A model generated the notes under the pieces. It was not told where the DNA came from, ran no database searches, and saw nothing but the letters and a program-made list of their open reading frames with translations. Shown piece after piece: positions 8,999 to 18,570 of a stretch of DNA of 64,000 nt (the first letter of the stretch is position 1; each line of letters opens with the position of its first letter). The translations under genes and the position numbers were made by a program. Source of the DNA: JAWPMV01 sp039819665 (GTDB lineage Bacteria > Bacteroidota > Bacteroidia > J057); the NCBI GenBank assembly GCA_039819665.1, contig JBCBRM010000028.1, positions 46,429-110,428 of the forward strand, written 5' to 3'.

Positions 8999-10354
8999 TT
9001 GGCACACGTACACTATACTCCAGAACAGTTAACCCAGCGCTTTGAATTTTCAACTCGCGTTAGGAACATCGTTTATGGTCTGATCGGTGTTGGACTTCTC
9101 TTGTTATTTGCCGGATACTTTGTCGCTGGTGAAGCCACCAGTAAAGCAGGTCCGGATGCTCACCTTGAACTTGAGCATATCGCAAGTACTATTCAACCGG
9201 TTGCAGATACTGCCGATGATGCAGGGCACGGAGGACATCACGTCAAAACAACAGGTACTCGCCTGTTGGCAAACTTCCTGCTTTGTAGTGTATATTTCAT
9301 GACTCTCGCTATGGGAGCTATGTTTTTCCTCGCCGTTCACCAGGTTGGTAATGGTGGTTGGCATACAGCTGTAAGAAGAATTTCAGAAGCTATGACTATG
9401 TATGTGCCAATTGGGGCACTTACACTGGTTGTTCTATTTTTCTTCCTTGACGGTCTGTATGAATGGACACACATCCCAGAAGGAGATGAAATCCTTAAGG
9501 CAAAAGAAGGCTTTTTGAATAAAGGGAGCTTCATCACCCGCAACATCGTTTACTTTGTTGTTTGGATTGGAGCCGCTGTCTATCTAAGAAGACTTTCTGT
9601 TACTCAGGATTCAGAAGGAAGCGCTGAAAACCTTTTCCATTTCAAGAGAACTACTCAGATCTCAGCAGCATTCGTTTTCTTCTTTGCATTTTCTTACTGT
9701 CTGTGGGCAGTAGACTGGTTGATGTCCCTTGAGCCCCATTGGTTTAGTACCATCTATGGTGTTTATATATTCGGAGCTTCTTTCAAAGCTTCTATGTTCA
9801 CCTTGGGGCTTTTGCTCCTATTTTTGAAGCGTCAGGGATACATGCAGTTCACCAATGATTCTCATTTCCACGACATCTTTAAGTATGCATTTGGATTCAC
9901 AGTATTCTGGGGGTATATCTTTGTCGCTCAGCTTCTCTTGATCTGGTACTCAAATATTCCGGAAGAAGGTGTTTACTATATTAAGCGTTACATTACTGAT
10001 TCTCCTATCTATGTAGGCGGTAATTTCAACGTCTTGTTCTTCTTGAACATTTTCCTCTGCTTCGTCATTCCTTTCTTTGGTTTGATGACCAGAAATGCGA
10101 AAAGAATTCCCAAGTATTTCGTTCCGATTGCAGTTATTGCACTGATCGGACACTGGTTAGATCTTTTCGTGATCATTATGCCTGGAGCTATGGAAAGTTA
10201 TTGGGATATGGGTCTGATGGAAATCGGTTTCTTCCTGACTTTCGCAGGTATTTTCCTTTATGTTGTATTCTCTTCTCTTACTAAGGCTAATCTGGCGCCA
10301 ATCAATCATCCATACCTGGAAGAAAGCTTGCACCATACTACGGGGCCTGTGTAA
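8999..10354 (+). CDS. actF: Alternative Complex III subunit ActF, NrfD-like membrane protein
   Basis: 451 residues with about ten hydrophobic segments; a paralogue-type partner of ActC in ACIII. Recognisable conserved pieces are FMTLAMGAMFFLAVHQVGNGGW and SYCLWAVDWLMSLEPHW, seen in Bacteroidota quinol:cytochrome c oxidoreductases. The start used here is TTG at 8999, giving MAHVHYTPEQ; there is no nearby upstream in-frame ATG that fits better. A 61-bp gap separates it from actE. Confidence 0.92.
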   Translation: MAHVHYTPEQLTQRFEFSTRVRNIVYGLIGVGLLLLFAGYFVAGEATSKAGPDAHLELEHIASTIQPVADTADDAGHGGHHVKTTGTRLLANFLLCSVYFMTLAMGAMFFLAVHQVGNGGWHTAVRRISEAMTMYVPIGALTLVVLFFFLDGLYEWTHIPEGDEILKAKEGFLNKGSFITRNIVYFVVWIGAAVYLRRLSVTQDSEGSAENLFHFKRTTQISAAFVFFFAFSYCLWAVDWLMSLEPHWFSTIYGVYIFGASFKASMFTLGLLLLFLKRQGYMQFTNDSHFHDIFKYAFGFTVFWGYIFVAQLLLIWYSNIPEEGVYYIKRYITDSPIYVGGNFNVLFFLNIFLCFVIPFFGLMTRNAKRIPKYFVPIAVIALIGHWLDLFVIIMPGAMESYWDMGLMEIGFFLTFAGIFLYVVFSSLTKANLAPINHPYLEESLHHTTGPV

Positions 10355-10419
10355 GAAAAAGATATATAAAAAAGTATATATTTAGTCAACAATATATTCC
10401 ACTTAGGAGTTAAGTTTTT

Positions 10420-11496
10420 ATGGATTCGCAAAGTATCATAAGTATAATTCAGGGCCTGTTGGTGTTTGTGGTCTTGCTGGTGTTTGTAAACCTCTACCTT
10501 GTGGTGAGGCTCAAAGACATAGACCCTTTCAAAACCTGGAATCGCAACCTGCTTAATGGAGGACTCTTTATGGTTTTCTTTATAAGCGGAGTGGCTTTGG
10601 CAACAGTTTCCATGATCAAATGGTATCCCAAAATGATTCTACTTCACAATCCCGCTTCAGAACATGGAGTTGCGCTGGATAGCATGATGTGGAACACTAT
10701 CTGGGTTACTTTTCTGGTTGTAATCGTTACCAATAGCCTTTTATTCTGGTTTTCCTGGAAATATAGGGGAGTTGAAGGACGTAAAGGTCTTTATTATCCT
10801 CACAACAACAGATTGGAGTACCTCTGGACAGGAGTTCCTGCGATCGTTATGACACTCCTGGTTGGAAAAGGGATTATTGTTTGGAATGATATCACCATGG
10901 GTGATCCAAAACCTGGGGAGATTTCAATAGAAGTAGTAGGGAAGCAGTTTGACTGGACTTATCGCTATCCCGGTGCTGATGGACAGTTTGGAGAAACCAA
11001 AGTTGGGTTCATCAAGCCTGGAACCAATGAAGTTGGTTTCAATACAAACGATAAATATGCATTTGATGATATCGTTTTAGCAGGTGCTGATACGGTCTAC
11101 TTCCCAGTTAACAATAGCATTGATCTTCAGATTCGCGCAAGAGATGTATTGCACAGTGCAACGCTTGCTCATTTCCGCGTGAAAATGGATGCTGTACCTG
11201 GAATGCCTACCAGTTTCCGTTTTACGCCTACCCTCACTACTAGTGAGATGCGTAAGCGTACCAACAATCCTGACTTCAACTATGAAATGTCTTGTCAACA
11301 GATTTGCGGGGGTGGACACTGGAATATGAGAAGGGTAATTAAAGTAGTTAGCAAAGAAGAGTACAATGCATGGTTAGCTAGTAAAACTTCTTACTTTAAA
11401 CAGAATGCAATGGCTCTTGGGCTGACGGATAAAGATTTTGAAGATGTAGCTGCTGCCTTCGCGGAAGAAGCAGAAACCCTAAGTATGAATCAATAA
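10420..11496 (+). CDS. coxB: Cytochrome c oxidase subunit II
   Basis: 358 residues. The N-terminal half has four hydrophobic segments (starting near 5, 45, 90 and 130), two more than the usual two-helix subunit II. The C-terminal cupredoxin domain carries the CuA site: a His in DVLHSATLAH (about residue 246), then CQQICGGGHWNM with the two Cys, His and Met ligands. It accepts electrons from the ACIII cytochromes and passes them to subunit I. There is no fused cytochrome c domain. It lies between actF and coxA, which supports a functional ACIII-oxidase supercomplex. Confidence 0.95.
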   Translation: MDSQSIISIIQGLLVFVVLLVFVNLYLVVRLKDIDPFKTWNRNLLNGGLFMVFFISGVALATVSMIKWYPKMILLHNPASEHGVALDSMMWNTIWVTFLVVIVTNSLLFWFSWKYRGVEGRKGLYYPHNNRLEYLWTGVPAIVMTLLVGKGIIVWNDITMGDPKPGEISIEVVGKQFDWTYRYPGADGQFGETKVGFIKPGTNEVGFNTNDKYAFDDIVLAGADTVYFPVNNSIDLQIRARDVLHSATLAHFRVKMDAVPGMPTSFRFTPTLTTSEMRKRTNNPDFNYEMSCQQICGGGHWNMRRVIKVVSKEEYNAWLASKTSYFKQNAMALGLTDKDFEDVAAAFAEEAETLSMNQ

Positions 11497-11557
11497 CTGC
11501 TGAGCGGCATTTTTCACTCAGTCTTACATAGATTAAAAAGATAAATTAAATAGATAT

Positions 11558-13432
11558 ATGTCTGCAGTTGCACACGATACGCACACAGATCATCACGATC
11601 ACCATGATCATCATCATGGAAGCTTCCTGACAACTTATGTGTTCAGTACAGACCATAAGACAATTGCGAAGCAATTCCTGATCACGGGGATCATCATGGC
11701 AATCTTCGGGATTTTCATGTCAACGCTGTTCCGTCTGCAGTTGGCTTTTCCTGATACTACTTTCCCTTTCCTCGAAACACTTCTTGGAAAATGGGGTGAG
11801 GGTGGTCAGATAAATCCTGAATTCTACCTTGCACTAGTTACTATGCACGGTACCTTTATGGTATTCTTTGTATTGACTGCTGGTTTGAGTGGAACATTCA
11901 GTAACTACCTGATTCCATTACAAATTGGAGCAAGAGATATGGCTTCCGGTTTTATCAATATGCTCTCATACTGGTTTTTCTTTGCTTCCTCAGTCATCAT
12001 GTTGGGGTCGCTATTCATTGAAACCGGTCCTGCATCAGGTGGTTGGACGATTTATCCTCCCCTAAGTGCATTGCCTCAGGCAATGTCAGGATCCGGAACA
12101 GGTATGACGCTCTGGTTGATTTCAATGACACTTTTTATTGTGTCATCTTTGACTGGAGGTATCAACTATATTACAACGGTTCTTAACCTACGTACGCAAG
12201 GGATGGATATGTACAAACTGCCATTGACTGTTTGGGCATTCTTCTTAACCGCAATCCTCGGTGTACTTTCTTTCCCGGTTCTTTTCTCTGCAGCTCTGCT
12301 GTTGATGTTTGACCGACTTGCAGGAACCAGTTTCTACTTATCAGACATATTTATAGGTGGGGAATTACTCCACTATCAGGGAGGTAGCCCGATTCTGTAC
12401 CAGCATCTGTTCTGGTTCCTGGGCCACCCAGAGGTATATATTGTACTTCTGCCTGCACTAGGTATTTCCTCTGAAATTATATCCGTACACTCGCGTAAGC
12501 CTATCTTCGGATACCGCGCGATGGTACTCTCCATGCTTGCAATTGCAGTACTGTCCTTCATTGTATGGGCACACCACATGTTCGTAACTGGTATGAACCC
12601 CTTCCTTGGGACGATATTCATGCTCTTTACGCTGGTCATTGCGGTGCCCTCGGCGATCAAGGCCTTTAACTATATAACGACCTTGTGGAAAGGTAATATA
12701 CAGTTTAATCCGCCGATGCTATTTGCGATTGGTTTGGTATCCTTCTTTATCACAGGGGGTATCACCGGTATTTGGTTGGGTAATGCTGCATTGGATATTC
12801 CGCTTCATGATACCTACTTCGTAACGGCTCACTTCCACCTTGTAATGGGTAGTGCATCAGCCTTCGGATTCTTTGCCGGTATCTACCAGTGGTTCCCGAA
12901 AATGTTTGGTCGCATGATGAACAAGCGTTTGGGATACATTCACTTCTGGTTGACATTTATTTCTTTGTATATGGTATTCTTCCCTATGCACTACATGGGC
13001 TTGGGAGGAGTTGCGCGCCACTATTACAAGTACACCGCTTTCGATTTCATGGGTGGCTTCGGTGATATCAGTGTGTTCATTACTATTGCTGCGATCATCG
13101 GTGCATTCTCTCAGTTCATCTTCCTTTACAACTTCGTTACCAGTATCTTCTGGGGTAAGGAAGCTCCACTGAATCCATGGAAAGCAAATACTTTGGAGTG
13201 GACTACACCAAGAAACCCCGGACACGGAAACTGGCCTGGTGAAATTCCACATGTTTACCGTGGACCTTACGAATACAGCAAGCCTGGCGTAAAAGAAGAT
13301 TATCTCCCTCAGCATATTCCAGATGAGGAAGTGGAATACGAAGAAGGTTTCCCTGCTCCGTCCATTCCAAAAAGAGATACTCCTTCTGTTCCGATTGAAA
13401 ACCTTGATGAGGTAGAACAGAAAGACGAATAG
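11558..13432 (+). CDS. coxA: Cytochrome c oxidase subunit I, A1-type haem-copper oxidase
   Basis: 624 residues. A His/Asp-rich N-terminal tail (about 5-20) precedes twelve or so membrane helices. Haem a ligands are His97 (TMHGTF) and His427; CuB ligands are His290 (GHPEVY, with the cross-linked Tyr294) and His339/His340 (WAHHMF); the haem a3 ligand is His425 (HDTYFVTAHFH). The Glu292 in GHPEVY marks the A1 class with a D-channel glutamate. It reduces oxygen to water and pumps protons. The C-terminal 70 residues are a hydrophilic acidic tail. ctaA begins two bases after the stop. Confidence 0.97.
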   Translation: MSAVAHDTHTDHHDHHDHHHGSFLTTYVFSTDHKTIAKQFLITGIIMAIFGIFMSTLFRLQLAFPDTTFPFLETLLGKWGEGGQINPEFYLALVTMHGTFMVFFVLTAGLSGTFSNYLIPLQIGARDMASGFINMLSYWFFFASSVIMLGSLFIETGPASGGWTIYPPLSALPQAMSGSGTGMTLWLISMTLFIVSSLTGGINYITTVLNLRTQGMDMYKLPLTVWAFFLTAILGVLSFPVLFSAALLLMFDRLAGTSFYLSDIFIGGELLHYQGGSPILYQHLFWFLGHPEVYIVLLPALGISSEIISVHSRKPIFGYRAMVLSMLAIAVLSFIVWAHHMFVTGMNPFLGTIFMLFTLVIAVPSAIKAFNYITTLWKGNIQFNPPMLFAIGLVSFFITGGITGIWLGNAALDIPLHDTYFVTAHFHLVMGSASAFGFFAGIYQWFPKMFGRMMNKRLGYIHFWLTFISLYMVFFPMHYMGLGGVARHYYKYTAFDFMGGFGDISVFITIAAIIGAFSQFIFLYNFVTSIFWGKEAPLNPWKANTLEWTTPRNPGHGNWPGEIPHVYRGPYEYSKPGVKEDYLPQHIPDEEVEYEEGFPAPSIPKRDTPSVPIENLDEVEQKDE

Positions 13433-13434
13433 GT

Positions 13435-14475
13435 TTGCAAAAAGCAAATAACAATAAGGCACCTATTGTGAAGCGATACCGGACTTGGGCCAGCATCACG
13501 ATAGGTGCTATTGTTTTACTCATACTGGCAGGAGGAATCGTGCGAATGACAGGTTCGGGAATGGGATGCCCGGACTGGCCCAAATGTTTTGGGCAGTGGG
13601 TTCCGCCAACCGATATTTCCCAACTCCCCACAGACTATAAGTCTCAATTTGCTGTAGCAGGAAGAGAGGTAGCTGATTTTGAGGCATTTAAGACATGGGT
13701 AGAATATATCAATCGTTTGCTGGGAGTTCTGGTAGGATTCTTTTCCATTATCACGGCAGTTCTTTCATTTAGAATGAGAAAAATCGTCCCTTCGGTTTTT
13801 TTCCTGAGTCTGGCAGGCTTACTCCTCGTGATTATTGAAGGAGGAATTGGAGCCTATGTTGTTAGAACTCATTTGCAGGCAGGTATGGTTACGCTGCATA
13901 TGGTTGTCGCATTGGCAATTTTCGCAGTCTATCTGAGCGCCATTTTAAAAGCAAGGGAAGGAGATCTAAAGGATAGATATACACGGAATATTCCGGGGAA
14001 ATTGAAGTGGGGAGCACTTGCCCTTCTGGTGATTACTACGGTGCAAATTGTTATGGGGACGCAAGTAAGAGAAGCCATCGATTTGATAGCTGTGCAGTTG
14101 GGAGAAGGAGATCGAGCGAATTGGATTTCGCAATTGGGAGCAGGATATGACTGGCATAGTCTGGGGCACTATTCGATTTTGGGAGTTTTTCTGTGGTTAG
14201 CCATTCAGATGAAAGACTTTTACCAAAGCCATGCGATTTTAAAAAATCTGACTATGGCGATTGGAGTTTTCATCTCCCTGGAAGTAGCCCTGGGTTTGGG
14301 GATGCATCATTTAGGTATACCGGCATTTATGCAGCCTTTGCATCTCCTCTTAGCTTCCTTATTATTTGGAGCTGTATTTTTATTAATGAGAGTAATGATG
14401 ATGCTTTCGGAGGAAAGCGGATCAGAGGAATTAGCATATGATAATCAAAGAAACAAAGAAGTCCTTAGCCACTAA
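13435..14475 (+). CDS. ctaA: Haem A synthase (COX15/CtaA family)
   Basis: 346 residues with about eight membrane helices. The first one is followed by RMTGSGMGCPDWPKCFG, the CtaA signature loop with its paired cysteines, and later helices carry the His residues (THLQAGMVTLHMVVA, DWHSLGHY) that bind haem. It oxidises the C8 methyl of haem O to make haem A for the adjacent oxidase. It starts with TTG (13435) only 2 bp after coxA, and its end overlaps ctaB by 38 bp. Confidence 0.93.
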   Translation: MQKANNNKAPIVKRYRTWASITIGAIVLLILAGGIVRMTGSGMGCPDWPKCFGQWVPPTDISQLPTDYKSQFAVAGREVADFEAFKTWVEYINRLLGVLVGFFSIITAVLSFRMRKIVPSVFFLSLAGLLLVIIEGGIGAYVVRTHLQAGMVTLHMVVALAIFAVYLSAILKAREGDLKDRYTRNIPGKLKWGALALLVITTVQIVMGTQVREAIDLIAVQLGEGDRANWISQLGAGYDWHSLGHYSILGVFLWLAIQMKDFYQSHAILKNLTMAIGVFISLEVALGLGMHHLGIPAFMQPLHLLLASLLFGAVFLLMRVMMMLSEESGSEELAYDNQRNKEVLSH

Positions 14476-15331
14476 TGGCCTTAGAGATAAGGTGAAAGGC
14501 TATCAGGAATTGTTGAAATTTCGGCTATCATTTCTGGTAGCAATTTCTGCGGTATTTGGCTTGGCCATTGCTGCTGAAGGAGCTGCGAGCGGACTTCAAC
14601 TGTTTATGATTGGACTGGGAGGATTGTTGATTACGGGAGCTTCAAATGGATTGAATCAGGTTTTTGAAAAAGATCTGGATGCCAAAATGAAGCGGACGCA
14701 GGATAGACCACTCCCAACTCAAAGGCTAACAGATAATGAAGCCATTATTTTCTCTATCCTGATTGGAGCTATAGGAATCTTATTGATTGGTGCTTTCTTT
14801 AATTTACCAGCTGCCTTGTTGGGAATTATTGGATTGCTTTCCTATGCATTCGTCTATACTCCTATGAAAAGAGTCTCCCCTATTGCGGTCTTTATCGGAG
14901 CCATTCCCGGAGGACTTCCTCCCCTGATTGGCTGGGTAGCCTGGACAGGAGAAATAGGCATGGGAGGTTGGATACTTTTTGTATTCCAGTTCTTCTGGCA
15001 ATTCCCTCACTTCTGGGCCATTGCCTGGTTGTTGGATGAAGATTATAAGAAAGCAGGATTCAAAATGCTTCCTTCTGCTAGCGGTAAGTCAAAGTTCAGT
15101 GCAACGCTGATCTTGATGTACACCATCACTATGGTTCCCTTGGTATTTTTTGCCTGGTCTTCCGGCCTTGCGGGTACCTGGGGATTAACGGCTTTGGTCG
15201 TATTAGGAATTATTTTTTGTATCCCTGCCTTCAGACTATATAGAAGCCTGGATGACAAACACGCAAAAGCGCTTATGTTTGCATCCTTTTTGTACCTGCC
15301 GCTTTCACAGCTGGCATTTTTGTTCGGTTGA
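14438..15331 (+). CDS. ctaB: Protohaem IX farnesyltransferase (haem O synthase)
   Basis: 297-residue UbiA-superfamily prenyltransferase with about nine hydrophobic segments. The first Asp-rich motif is NQVFEKDLDAKMKRTQDRPLP (about residues 70-90) and the second is in LLDEDYKKAGFKMLP. It adds the farnesyl group to haem B, making haem O, the substrate of CtaA. Its start lies inside the end of ctaA (38-bp overlap), so the two are coupled. Confidence 0.95.
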   Translation: MIIKETKKSLATNGLRDKVKGYQELLKFRLSFLVAISAVFGLAIAAEGAASGLQLFMIGLGGLLITGASNGLNQVFEKDLDAKMKRTQDRPLPTQRLTDNEAIIFSILIGAIGILLIGAFFNLPAALLGIIGLLSYAFVYTPMKRVSPIAVFIGAIPGGLPPLIGWVAWTGEIGMGGWILFVFQFFWQFPHFWAIAWLLDEDYKKAGFKMLPSASGKSKFSATLILMYTITMVPLVFFAWSSGLAGTWGLTALVVLGIIFCIPAFRLYRSLDDKHAKALMFASFLYLPLSQLAFLFG

Positions 15332-15377
15332 TAAAACCACGTAATAATTTTTTAATTCAAGAAATAGATAAATAAGA

Positions 15378-16262
15378 ATGAGTTCATTGGGCCTTGAAAT
15401 GGATGAAAAACGCTACATTATACACCCACAGAAGTTTGCCCTCTGGTTGTCGATCATCTCTTTGATCATGATCTTCGGAGGACTGACAAGTGCGTATTCT
15501 GTACAGCGATCCTTCATTGCTGATCCTATCATCTTTGACCTGCCTCCTAGTTTATGGACCAATTTAGGATTGATCCTCTTTAGCAGTGTTACCATGCAAT
15601 TTGCGGTTTGGTCATTGAAAAGAAATGAAACCCAGGCATTAATTGGACTGGGCATGACCTTGATATTAGGTATTTTCTTCCTCGTAGGACAAGTTGGAGC
15701 CTGGGAAGAAATGGTAGATAGTGGTTTGTATTTCGTGGATAAAGAAAGACAAGACAATTCTGTATCTTTCTTTTACATTTTCACAGGTCTACATGGAGCG
15801 CATATCATTGCAGGACTGGTCGCATTATTTGTGATCATGTTCAGAACCCTGATTACACCTCATTGGGATAAGCTTCAGTTCAATCTGTCGAAAAGAGCTA
15901 AAATCGCCTTGATGATAGTCGCTTTTCTGGCGACAGAATATTACATCATCAGTCAAATTTTTGAATTTGATGTTGCTGAATGGGCAAATCAAATGTGGCT
16001 AGTTGAAGGAACTGAAGTTGCTGCAACGAAAGGAGCAGTAGAAGGAACAGGCATGGGATGGGGAGTTAGAGTCCTATGGTTACTAGCAGGTCCTCTGGCT
16101 GCCTACTTTTTATTTCTTACAGCTAAATTTTTTGTAAAACCCTATAAGTCTTTAGAAGCGAAGGTTTTGGACTATCAAATGACCTCAATTTTCTGGCACT
16201 TTCTGGACTTACTTTGGATATACTTGTTCTTATTTTTATTGTTTACTCAGAATCCTGCTTAA
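15378..16262 (+). CDS. Cytochrome c oxidase subunit III, first copy
   Basis: 294 residues, haem-copper oxidase subunit III fold. Hydrophobic segments, the signature FYIFTGLHGAHIIAG (about residues 132-146) and the terminal FWHFLDLLWIYLFLFL identify it. Between the last signature helices there is an extra stretch of about 60 residues (about 195-245), which makes it longer than compact CyoC-type proteins. It is one of two subunit III-like genes in the operon. Confidence 0.88.
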   Translation: MSSLGLEMDEKRYIIHPQKFALWLSIISLIMIFGGLTSAYSVQRSFIADPIIFDLPPSLWTNLGLILFSSVTMQFAVWSLKRNETQALIGLGMTLILGIFFLVGQVGAWEEMVDSGLYFVDKERQDNSVSFFYIFTGLHGAHIIAGLVALFVIMFRTLITPHWDKLQFNLSKRAKIALMIVAFLATEYYIISQIFEFDVAEWANQMWLVEGTEVAATKGAVEGTGMGWGVRVLWLLAGPLAAYFLFLTAKFFVKPYKSLEAKVLDYQMTSIFWHFLDLLWIYLFLFLLFTQNPA

Positions 16263-16360
16263 AAGCTTAGACAAAAGGCTTATTTGTAGTGACTTAGGCT
16301 AGAAATTCTGAGCATTTATATTAAATTGCACCCACATTTTCAAAAGCATATTTTAGCTTC

Positions 16361-17467
16361 ATGGCAAACGTTACTGTAGATAAAAAGGCACTGATTGAAG
16401 GCGAACGACCGATGTACAACACGAGCTACGGAAAGCTCATGATGTGGTTTTTCCTCGTTTCCGATGCCTTTACATTTTCCGGTCTCTTGATTGCATACGG
16501 CGCTATTCGTTTGAGCGCTACTTCTGAAGGATTAGCATGGGCCAATCCAGAAGCCGTTTTTACCCACTTTCCCATATTGTATGAGTTCTTCCACATGGAT
16601 GCACCCCTTGTATTCGTGGGACTGATGACCTTTATCCTGATCATCAGTAGTGTGACTATGGTATTGGCAGTGGAAGCAGGGCATAGAAAGTCAAAGAAAG
16701 AAGTTTCCAAATGGGTCTTCTGGACTATCATCGGAGGGACTGCTTTTCTTTCCTGTCAGGCTTATGAGTGGTATCACTTCATTGCTGGTACGCCTACGGG
16801 TTCTACTATTGTTCCTGTTGAACGTTTCAGTGAGAATACTCCGGAACTTGACGAATTGAGTTATGTGGAATTAATTCCGCATGGAGAAGGAGATGACCAC
16901 TCTGCATCGAGTGTAAGTTCTCTCTCATTTATTGATGGAAAAAGTGTAAATGATGAGGCTGCCGTAAAAGCTATCCTTAAGCATGCACATCATACACATG
17001 CAGGGACTTATGCCCTCAGTGGAAAAGAAGCCAGAGAGCTGGAAAACTTTATCCCAAATTTGGATGATAAATTAGGGGTCCGGGTTTATTCAGTGAAGAA
17101 TACAGAAGGAGGAATTGCAGGCCTTCGTTTAAATAATGGATACGAGATCAAGCAAGACGGTAAGAATGTCGATCAGATGTTAGCTCCTTATAAAGGAGAT
17201 GAGCTTATGATGACAGATGGAGGAGCTAATCTCAAAGCCAACCAGTATGGCCCTCCGGCATTTGCTGACCTTTTCTTCTTCGTAACAGGTTTCCATGGAA
17301 CCCATGTATTTAGTGGAGTAGTTCTGCTCATCGTCCTATTAATCAATGTGAATAAAGGAACCTATGAGCGTAGAGGCCATTACGAGATGACCGAAAAGAT
17401 CGGACTCTACTGGCACTTTGTAGACCTGGTTTGGGTATTCGTATTTACAGTTTTCTATTTGGTCTAA
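16361..17467 (+). CDS. Cytochrome c oxidase subunit III, second copy with a large insertion
   Basis: 368 residues. Helices at about 20-45, 75-105 and 118-138 are followed by a soluble insertion of roughly 140 residues (about 145-290), containing a His-rich patch (KHAHHTHAG) and acidic stretches. The subunit III signature FFVTGFHGTHVFSGV and the ending YWHFVDLVWVFVFTVFYL come after it. The insertion would face the periplasm or cytoplasm between two helices. It probably works in the same oxidase as the copy upstream; why two are needed is not visible. Confidence 0.88.
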   Translation: MANVTVDKKALIEGERPMYNTSYGKLMMWFFLVSDAFTFSGLLIAYGAIRLSATSEGLAWANPEAVFTHFPILYEFFHMDAPLVFVGLMTFILIISSVTMVLAVEAGHRKSKKEVSKWVFWTIIGGTAFLSCQAYEWYHFIAGTPTGSTIVPVERFSENTPELDELSYVELIPHGEGDDHSASSVSSLSFIDGKSVNDEAAVKAILKHAHHTHAGTYALSGKEARELENFIPNLDDKLGVRVYSVKNTEGGIAGLRLNNGYEIKQDGKNVDQMLAPYKGDELMMTDGGANLKANQYGPPAFADLFFFVTGFHGTHVFSGVVLLIVLLINVNKGTYERRGHYEMTEKIGLYWHFVDLVWVFVFTVFYLV

Positions 17468-17488
17468 TCACGCACAAATCGCTTAATT

Positions 17489-17899
17489 ATGGCATCCGCA
17501 AGCGCAAATGATGGAGGAGCATCCGCTCGTAAATCGATAATAAAAACAGCATTACAGCTGACCGCACTTACTGCATTTGAATTCTTGATCGCATTCACCT
17601 GGGAATGGTTTCTTGTAGATACACTGGGTTTCGGATTTGAGACCGGAATCGCCATCAAGAATGCAACCTTCTTTATCCTGACCATCTTCAAAGCCTTCCT
17701 GATCGTTGCAGAATTTATGCACCTCGGTCATGAAGTAAAGAGATTAGGCTGGACCATTATGATTCCATTTGTATTTATTATCTGGTTGATTATCGGTTTG
17801 GTTTGGGAAGGTACGTATTGGGGGAAACAATCAAGTGAGGCAATTAGTTATCATTCTGTAGTGCTGGAAGCAGATCCTGCAGAAGAGATAAAAATTTAA
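17489..17899 (+). CDS. Cytochrome c oxidase subunit IV-like membrane protein
   Basis: 136 residues with three hydrophobic helices (about 20-42, 55-78 and 85-110). It contains FKAFLIVAEFMHLGHEVKRL, the conserved part of the COX4/CyoD (prokaryotic subunit IV) family. It is a small accessory subunit of the oxidase. It follows the second subunit III by 21 bp, and the SCO-like gene starts 1 bp after its stop. Confidence 0.85.
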   Translation: MASASANDGGASARKSIIKTALQLTALTAFEFLIAFTWEWFLVDTLGFGFETGIAIKNATFFILTIFKAFLIVAEFMHLGHEVKRLGWTIMIPFVFIIWLIIGLVWEGTYWGKQSSEAISYHSVVLEADPAEEIKI

Positions 17900-17900
17900 T

Positions 17901-18563
17901 ATGACTATAAGTCCGGGAGCAGCGAAATCAGTTATTATCGCTGTATTTATTGTACCAATCCTGATCTACCTGTATTTGTACAATTTCTCGCATCCGGTGA
18001 GAGAGAATGTTCCTTTTGTTTACCAGATAGAGAATGGCGACAGTACGATAAGAAGCCTTCCGGAATTTACCCTTGAAAATCTTGCCGGGGAGAGTATCAC
18101 ACAAGATGACCTCCTCGGCAACATTTGTTTTGTATCTTTCTTTAGCCTGGAAGAAGATACGCTTTCAAGGGTTCTTCACGGAAATCTTCAAAGAACCTAT
18201 AAAAATCTTGATTGGGAAAGAGAGCCTTCTATCCGTTTTGTGAATATAAACACAGGGGATAGTTTGGAGGCTGTCCAAACTTATCGAGATGAACTTGAAG
18301 AACTAGATTCAAAATTCTGGCTAACCCTTCATGGAGCTGACTCGGTGATACATGATTTTGCTGGAAAATCCCTCGACCTTCCTAAATTTAAAATTGATCC
18401 TGCAGGGCCATATCAAAAGACCTCCCAATATGTAGGACTTTTTGACAAAGAAGGTCGACTCCGAAAATTTTATATCGGTACGGATCTCGCACATGAACGA
18501 AAGATGCAGGAAGATATCATTGCACTTATCCGGATGGAGTATCCGGAGGAACTTAAACGTTAA
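17901..18563 (+). CDS. SCO-like thioredoxin-fold protein without copper ligands
   Basis: 220 residues: one N-terminal membrane anchor (about 10-27), then a thioredoxin-like domain. Position in the oxidase operon and segments such as EFTLENLAGESITQDDLLGN and VGLFDKEGRLRKFYIGT resemble SCO/SenC proteins that build the CuA site. However, the CxxxC loop is replaced by SLEED after FVSFF (about 77-86). The protein has only Cys76, and the usual ligand His before the final strand is absent (KTSQYVGLF). It therefore cannot bind copper as classical SCO proteins do. It may be a structural or redox-dead assembly factor, which is inference. Confidence 0.7.
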   Translation: MTISPGAAKSVIIAVFIVPILIYLYLYNFSHPVRENVPFVYQIENGDSTIRSLPEFTLENLAGESITQDDLLGNICFVSFFSLEEDTLSRVLHGNLQRTYKNLDWEREPSIRFVNINTGDSLEAVQTYRDELEELDSKFWLTLHGADSVIHDFAGKSLDLPKFKIDPAGPYQKTSQYVGLFDKEGRLRKFYIGTDLAHERKMQEDIIALIRMEYPEELKR

Positions 18564-18570
18564 TAAAAGT

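Noticed and set aside
11558..13432. cbb3- or B-type oxidase
   Set aside because: GHPEVY with the helix-VI Glu, a CuA subunit II and haem A synthesis genes fit an A1-type oxidase instead.
12857..13462. 201-residue reading frame opposite the end of coxA
   Set aside because: Antisense to a conserved gene; the composition is that of a mirrored membrane protein, with no start context.
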